Positions 59,640-64,000 of a stretch of DNA of 64,000 bases are shown in pieces. Position numbers and translations under genes: made by a program. Position 1 is the first letter of the stretch, and every line of letters starts with the position of its first letter. The notes under the pieces were generated by a model. That model had not been told where the DNA came from, did no database searches, and saw nothing but the letters and a program-made list of their open reading frames with translations. This stretch comes from a virus: positions 1 through 64,000 of IMG/VR virus record IMGVR_UViG_3300012936_000005, one strand, 5' to 3'.

Positions 59640-62600
59640 TAGTATCCATAGCCTCCGCCGCCGCCGGAACTACCTCCTCCACCGCTAGATCCTCCTCCAC
59701 CGGAAGACCCACCGCCACCGCTTGACGATCCACCGCCACCGCTTGACGATCCACCGCCACCTGAATATTGGCCGCCTCCTGAGCTACTGCCTGAACTGCT
59801 TGTAGTTGTTGCAGTAGTAGTGGTAGTTGTTGTGGTTCCTGTGCTTGTTGTAGTAGTTGTGCCTGCTGTGCTTAAGGCTTGACTCTTAATACCTGTATTT
59901 GTTGTACCAGTTGCTGTTACAACCTTGCCCGAAGCTTGTATTCTTGAAGCTGTAACACTATCAATAATTTCCACATCATCAACTGTTGCGTCATTAATGA
60001 AGATTTCGTTGTTTTCTGATTTTACTTCGTACAAACTACCAAAGCCTTGAGTGGCTTGTTTAGGTACTAGTAAGATATTAACAACATCTGGTGCTACTTC
60101 GTTCATTACATAAGTTGCTAGTTCTGTAAAATGAAATGTTTCGCCAAAGTCCCAGTTTTGTAATGAAAAGAATCTATTTACAGCATTAATAACATTTGTT
60201 TTAAGTTCGTTATTATTAACTACTTCTCCGCCATTTTTAACAATTTTAATAGTTGCTTGTAAATTATCTTGTGCATGTATTCCAAACAAAGGTTTATATA
60301 AAACAGGATGATATATAACTTCATCACTTATTGATTTATATAAAGCAATCTTTGTTCCATAATTTTGAAATAATTCATCAGTGCTTGGTGGTAATGGCAT
60401 AGTGTTAGTTTCGCCTCTAATGTATTTTCTAAAATTTGTATCATAAGACTTTGTAAGAAGATAGATATCTATTATGTTACTTGCACTAGGATCTATTCTG
60501 TTACCTTCGTCTGCACTGTGTACATACTGAAATTTAAGATCTGATCTACCAACATATGCTTTATAATCAGCAGTAACACTTAGCACACTATTGTTTAAAA
60601 TTTTGAAGTTATCATTATCGATGATATAAAAAACTTTACCGTCAGTGTATTGGCTGTAAGCACCAATTTCTGTTTCCGTAGAAACAATTTTTATTGTGCT
60701 ACCCTGGCTATAATAATTAAATTTACTAAATCCTTGATCTGAAGATTCTTTCTTTAAAAATATATATTTTGCTGTACTATTTGTTAATGGATCAACAACA
60801 TTATCAAAAATATCTGGATCATCAACGCTTCCGTCTTCGTTATTATCAAAGAAACTTACTTCAACTTTTTTACTGTTTACATATCCATCTGCATTTCTAA
60901 ATTCTTTTACAATTTCCCAATTTACATCATTATTAAATGCTTCTAACGAATCTGGTTTGGTGTTAAAATTCATTATTGCAACTTTGTCTTTTACAAGTTG
61001 CCCAGTCTGTGAATCATAAATTTTATTTTGTCCATCAAAATAAAAACTTAATTCTTTATCGCTTTCAAAGATATAACGAAGTCCTCTATTTGTTACTGTA
61101 TATTTTTCTCCATTTGTTTGGAATAAAATAAGCCAACTAGAGTCTAACTGGTTGTTAGTAACATCACCAGTTTTACCATTACTAAACACATCAACAGTAT
61201 TAAGGTTCTCGTTTATAATTACTCTCCAAGCTCTTGTTACTTGATCATATCTTAAAGCAAATGTTTTATATGCAAAAACTTGATCAATAATTTGTGATCT
61301 TACATCTGCAGAAATATCTTTTACAATTTTAGGTTTCACTTCTTCTAGAACACTATTTGAAGGAAGTATTTCGTTAAACACAATAGGACCTTGTCCAGTT
61401 ACACTGTCTACACTTGTTCCTGCACCGTCTACACTAATTACTTTTACCCATTTATAATCACTTGCACCTTTAGCTTTGCTGTCACTAGTCAGTTCGCCTT
61501 CACCTATAAAGTAAAATCCTGCTGGAGATTTAAATTTAAGCAATGCACCTGCTTCTAAATATTTTAATGAACCGCCTGTAAATGTACCTACTTGATAAGG
61601 GATGTCACTTATATTGTTCAACAGTCCCGAAGAGCTATTTGTAGTTTTGCTAGATTGTTTCCATCTAGCATTAAGATCACTTACAATAATTTTAGCATAA
61701 TTACCAAAGTAAAAATTACTTATTGCTCTACTTTGTATTATTGGTAATACTGTATTTTCTATTGCACCTTCAATATCAGTTTGAGTTGAAAAACTAAATG
61801 ATGTTTTGCTTTCATAAGGTTCTCTGTATAACACACCGTCTGAACCATATAAATTTGTGCTTGAATATTTTCCAGTAGCATCTTTCAAATCAAAATATCT
61901 ACTAATACCACTTGTTGTTCTATTTGTTGATTTTACTTTTATAATTTCTTGGTTACTAGTCAACGGAACAATATTATAATCCTCACCAGTAATCATTCTG
62001 TTTTGTGTGTAATATGTTTGAGGAGCGTTTGTTCTTATATTAGCTGTTGACTCACTTGTAGTTGCATTTGTAACAGGAGTCTTTAATTCAACACCTATGG
62101 TCAAAGTTTCTGTCGTGCCTGCTTTACTTGTATATGGTAATGTAAATGTTATGCCAGTAAGTTCATTTGGATTTATTGACATAATTCTGTTAGCACTTGT
62201 TCTGTAATAAACTCTAAATGTTCCTGCTGGTAGATTACCAAAAGTTCCGTCTGCAAATACTAAACTTATTTCGTCGTTTGCTCTTGTTTGTACAACGTAA
62301 AAATCTCTTATTCTTTTGTTAAGGCTGTTATAAATTGCATTGTTGCCTTCTAATGAACTTACTTTGGTCCAAATTCTATCTGCAACCCCATTCTGGTCTA
62401 AAGAATATAACCATACGTCTGAATCGTTTATGTTTTGTGCTTCTACAGCAATTTTTTGATTTGAGCTAGGACTGTTTACGTTGAATACATTAGATTTTAA
62501 TTGACCTTGTCTAAAATGTAAAAAGTATCCTGTGTTAGAACTTCCTGAACCTCTACCATCTTCTCTATATAAAAATGCTAAACTTGTTCCTGGTACTGGA

Positions 62601-63289
62601 TTTTCTTCTTGTATAACATTAAACTCTTCATCAATTCCTGTAGATACCATTTCAAATTGTGTAGGTAATCCGTTCACTGACTTTGTAAAGCCAAAGACAG
62701 GAACATCTGTACCACCACTGTTAAATCTATACTGCTGTGTAAGTACACCGTTTATAATTTTTGATTTAGCAGGTTTGCCTACAGTTCCGTTTTGAGGTAA
62801 TGATGCATTAAGCACACGTCTAAATTGTTCTGCCCAATTAGCATTACTAGGATCGTTCCAAATAATAGTTTGTCCTGTAAGGTTGTTTCCATTACTGTCT
62901 ACTATAGACTCAGTAGTGCTTACACTTTCAAATTTAATAAGTCCGTTTGCCGCTTGGTTACGTCTAGGATTATATGATAGCATACGTGCTAGACGTAGCA
63001 CTGACTCTCTTCGTTCAGCTAGTTCTAAGAAATTTTCTCTTGCATTTAGGTCAACTCTGTAACTGATATTTTGCCCTAAAAAGGCAATCATATCAATTAG
63101 TGCAAGATATTCTGATGTATCAACATAATCATTGAAGTCTTCTGGGTAGTTGTTTCTTAGATAGGTAATCATAGCCCGTCTAAGTGTGTCAAAGTCATAA
63201 CTACGGAACTCAGCGTTACGATAACTTTGGTATACTTTTTGCCAATCTTCTGCTAAAAGCAGTCTATTTTGTCTGTCTGTTGATGACAT
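59639..63289 (-). CDS. 6: Baseplate wedge protein gp6-like, with Gly/Ser-rich tail
   Basis: The 1,216-residue product has the gp6 N-terminus of T4-like phages: FDTLRRAMITYLRNNYPEDF, then EYLALIDMIAFLGQNISYRV and NARENFLELAERRESVLRLA (about 35-105). The middle contains the conserved TSKAGT..TL segment, and the part up to about 1110 looks like the wedge body. The last 85 residues are low complexity: Thr-rich, then repeats of Gly/Ser (SSSGGGG type), ending GYGY. Such a tail is absent from T4 gp6, which is about 660 residues long. TAATG links it to the giant gene. A late-type promoter lies upstream. Confidence 0.88.
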   Translation of the reverse strand: MSSTDRQNRLLLAEDWQKVYQSYRNAEFRSYDFDTLRRAMITYLRNNYPEDFNDYVDTSEYLALIDMIAFLGQNISYRVDLNARENFLELAERRESVLRLARMLSYNPRRNQAANGLIKFESVSTTESIVDSNGNNLTGQTIIWNDPSNANWAEQFRRVLNASLPQNGTVGKPAKSKIINGVLTQQYRFNSGGTDVPVFGFTKSVNGLPTQFEMVSTGIDEEFNVIQEENPVPGTSLAFLYREDGRGSGSSNTGYFLHFRQGQLKSNVFNVNSPSSNQKIAVEAQNINDSDVWLYSLDQNGVADRIWTKVSSLEGNNAIYNSLNKRIRDFYVVQTRANDEISLVFADGTFGNLPAGTFRVYYRTSANRIMSINPNELTGITFTLPYTSKAGTTETLTIGVELKTPVTNATTSESTANIRTNAPQTYYTQNRMITGEDYNIVPLTSNQEIIKVKSTNRTTSGISRYFDLKDATGKYSSTNLYGSDGVLYREPYESKTSFSFSTQTDIEGAIENTVLPIIQSRAISNFYFGNYAKIIVSDLNARWKQSSKTTNSSSGLLNNISDIPYQVGTFTGGSLKYLEAGALLKFKSPAGFYFIGEGELTSDSKAKGASDYKWVKVISVDGAGTSVDSVTGQGPIVFNEILPSNSVLEEVKPKIVKDISADVRSQIIDQVFAYKTFALRYDQVTRAWRVIINENLNTVDVFSNGKTGDVTNNQLDSSWLILFQTNGEKYTVTNRGLRYIFESDKELSFYFDGQNKIYDSQTGQLVKDKVAIMNFNTKPDSLEAFNNDVNWEIVKEFRNADGYVNSKKVEVSFFDNNEDGSVDDPDIFDNVVDPLTNSTAKYIFLKKESSDQGFSKFNYYSQGSTIKIVSTETEIGAYSQYTDGKVFYIIDNDNFKILNNSVLSVTADYKAYVGRSDLKFQYVHSADEGNRIDPSASNIIDIYLLTKSYDTNFRKYIRGETNTMPLPPSTDELFQNYGTKIALYKSISDEVIYHPVLYKPLFGIHAQDNLQATIKIVKNGGEVVNNNELKTNVINAVNRFFSLQNWDFGETFHFTELATYVMNEVAPDVVNILLVPKQATQGFGSLYEVKSENNEIFINDATVDDVEIIDSVTASRIQASGKVVTATGTTNTGIKSQALSTAGTTTTTSTGTTTTTTTTATTTSSSGSSSGGGQYSGGGGSSSGGGGSSSGGGGSSGGGGSSGGGGSSGGGGGYGY
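59642..59860 (-). repeat. Low-complexity Gly/Ser and Thr codon repeat in gp6
   Basis: This stretch encodes the Gly/Ser-rich and Thr-rich tail of gp6. It consists of near-repeats such as CCACCGCCACCGCTTGACGA (plus-strand reading around 59710-59760) and then a TTGTTG/TAGTAG-like Thr part. It is much richer in G and C than its surroundings. Such repeats can change length by slippage. Confidence 0.75.
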
Positions 63290-63315
63290 CGATTATCCTT
63301 CTTTAAATGCTACAG

Positions 63316-63323
63316 TATTTATT
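63316..63323 (-). promoter_or_regulatory. Late-type promoter AATAAATA ahead of gp6
   Basis: TAATAAATACTG on the minus strand, in the 63-base gap between gp25 and gp6; seven of eight bases match TATAAATA. The leader of about 21 bases carries AAGAAGGAT before the ATG at 63289. Confidence 0.62.
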
Positions 63324-63352
63324 ACAAATGATAATACTAGTAGTTAATTCTA

Positions 63353-63784
63353 TCACGACAACCCAATGTTTTTATCAAACTGCATTTTCAAATTTTCGCT
63401 TATATTATAGTCCAAATAAGTAAGTGTACATTCAATCTGTAATCCGCTTTCATATTCAGAAACTTGAACGCTAGATGCACGAGTTCTAGGATCAAAATTT
63501 ACAATATTAGTAACATTAGTTGTAATAGCTTCTTTGAGTCTTGTTGTAAGTGGTTCGTATAAGGCATCCCAAATTATACAACCAAATGTAGGGTCAGATA
63601 ACTTTTCTCCCTGACGTATATTAAGATGATTTAATAAATTTTGCTTAATCAAAGCAATATCAAACTGTTGAAAAGAATTGTTTTCAGGATTTACTGTGCT
63701 GAATCCCCTATATGCTTTTTGCTTGATAGGAGGCTTTTTCTCTTTTCTAGGAGTTACTTTAATTGTTTTGTATAAGTCTGCCAT
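63353..63784 (-). CDS. 25: Baseplate wedge protein gp25-like
   Basis: The 143-residue product has the gp25/GPW pattern: IALIKQNLLNHLNIRQGEKL (43-62), then DPTFGCIIWDALYEPL (63-78), and a terminal strand (LQIECTLTYLDYNISENLKM). This family forms the core of the wedge that holds sheath and tube at the baseplate in contractile systems. The length matches T4 gp25 (about 130 residues). A basic N-terminus (about 30 residues) is extra. GAAAGG lies 11 bases before the ATG. The PAAR gene ends 18 bases upstream. Confidence 0.9.
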   Translation of the reverse strand: MADLYKTIKVTPRKEKKPPIKQKAYRGFSTVNPENNSFQQFDIALIKQNLLNHLNIRQGEKLSDPTFGCIIWDALYEPLTTRLKEAITTNVTNIVNFDPRTRASSVQVSEYESGLQIECTLTYLDYNISENLKMQFDKNIGLS

Positions 63785-63802
63785 ATTAATATTTACCTTT
63801 CA

Positions 63803-64000
63803 TTAAGGACCGGCGAAAACTGTTTCGCTTCCTGTTGAAACGCTTGTACAATCTGTAATAGCATCTCCGACACGGCCGCAACCCTTACCATTTATAAAAA
63901 CTTCTGTACTTCCTGTTGTAATAGGCTGTGCATGTGTACCACACGGTGCTGGTGGAACATCGTGAGTCGTGTTTTTATCGTCTTGTCGAGATACTCCTGT
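63803..64000 (-). CDS. PAAR-repeat spike tip protein (T4 gp5.4-like), 5' end cut
   Basis: The minus-strand frame is open from base 64000 to a TAA at 63803-63805, giving 65 residues. The sequence has the PAAR pattern: THDVPPAPCGTHAQPITTGS, then VFINGKGCGRVGD, DCTSVSTGS and a final VFAGP. The conserved histidines and cysteines are spaced like the metal site at the tip of PAAR cones. In T4 such a protein (gp5.4) caps the membrane-piercing spike. Its position directly before gp25 supports a baseplate role. The start lies outside the window. Confidence 0.85.
   Translation of the reverse strand, partial: TGVSRQDDKNTTHDVPPAPCGTHAQPITTGSTEVFINGKGCGRVGDAITDCTSVSTGSETVFAGP

Noticed and set aside
59700-59770. 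Short regular repeats that could suggest a CRISPR-like array
   Set aside because: They are in-frame Gly/Ser codon repeats at the end of gp6, with no unique spacers of constant length and no cas genes nearby.

Overview
The window looks like part of an AT-rich T4-like myovirus genome, most plausibly from a marine phage related to cyanophages or pelagiphages. The evidence is a T4-type baseplate block on the minus strand (a PAAR spike tip, gp25, gp6, a giant structural protein and a set of tail fibre proteins with a gp12-like collar domain), a T4 RNase H/FEN-type nuclease at the left edge, tightly overlapping genes, and T4-style late promoters of the form NATAAATA. No photosynthesis genes are present, so the host cannot be fixed. 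No tRNA genes, IS elements or CRISPR arrays were seen.

Left part (1-7746, plus strand). The 3' end of the FEN nuclease is followed by small conserved phage genes of unknown role. Next come a MoxR-type AAA+ ATPase and an HExxH/VWA-like protein, each behind its own near-consensus sigma70 promoter, then more small phage genes, and a tail-fibre-like protein behind a perfect TATAAATA late promoter.

Middle part (7780-37172). This is an unusually dense accessory island of modifying enzymes. The plus-strand arm (7780-13142) encodes a fatty-acid desaturase, a Rossmann protein, four 2-oxoglutarate/Fe(II) (2OG) oxygenase-like proteins, a nitroreductase, a small kinase-like protein and a sulfotransferase. 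It meets a minus-strand arm head to head, with 11 bp of overlap. The minus-strand arm (13132-37172) encodes eight more 2OG-oxygenase-like proteins, ten radical SAM proteins, a second nitroreductase, a PLP aminotransferase-like protein, two methyltransferases, a second kinase-like protein and four glycosyltransferase-like proteins. Nearly every junction is an ATGA, TAATG or short overlap, so translation is probably coupled. One consensus promoter sits inside the arm, directly against a start codon at 23104. Several families occur as paralogs on both arms.

Right part (37165-64000, minus strand). Reading 5' to 3' this runs PAAR protein (cut by the window end), gp25, gp6 with a Gly/Ser-rich tail, a 5,024-residue structural protein, a conserved small structural gene, three paralogous tail fibre proteins, a further fibre-like protein and a small conserved gene. 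It then runs without a break in strand into the enzyme island. Late promoters lie in front of gp6, the small structural gene and the fibre genes, and three of them contain the stop codon of the gene upstream.

The physical link between virion adhesion genes and the enzyme island suggests that the enzymes tailor a surface molecule, either a host glycan or lipid or a virion protein. The substrate cannot be read from the sequence. All functional calls rest on motifs read by eye; no database search was run.
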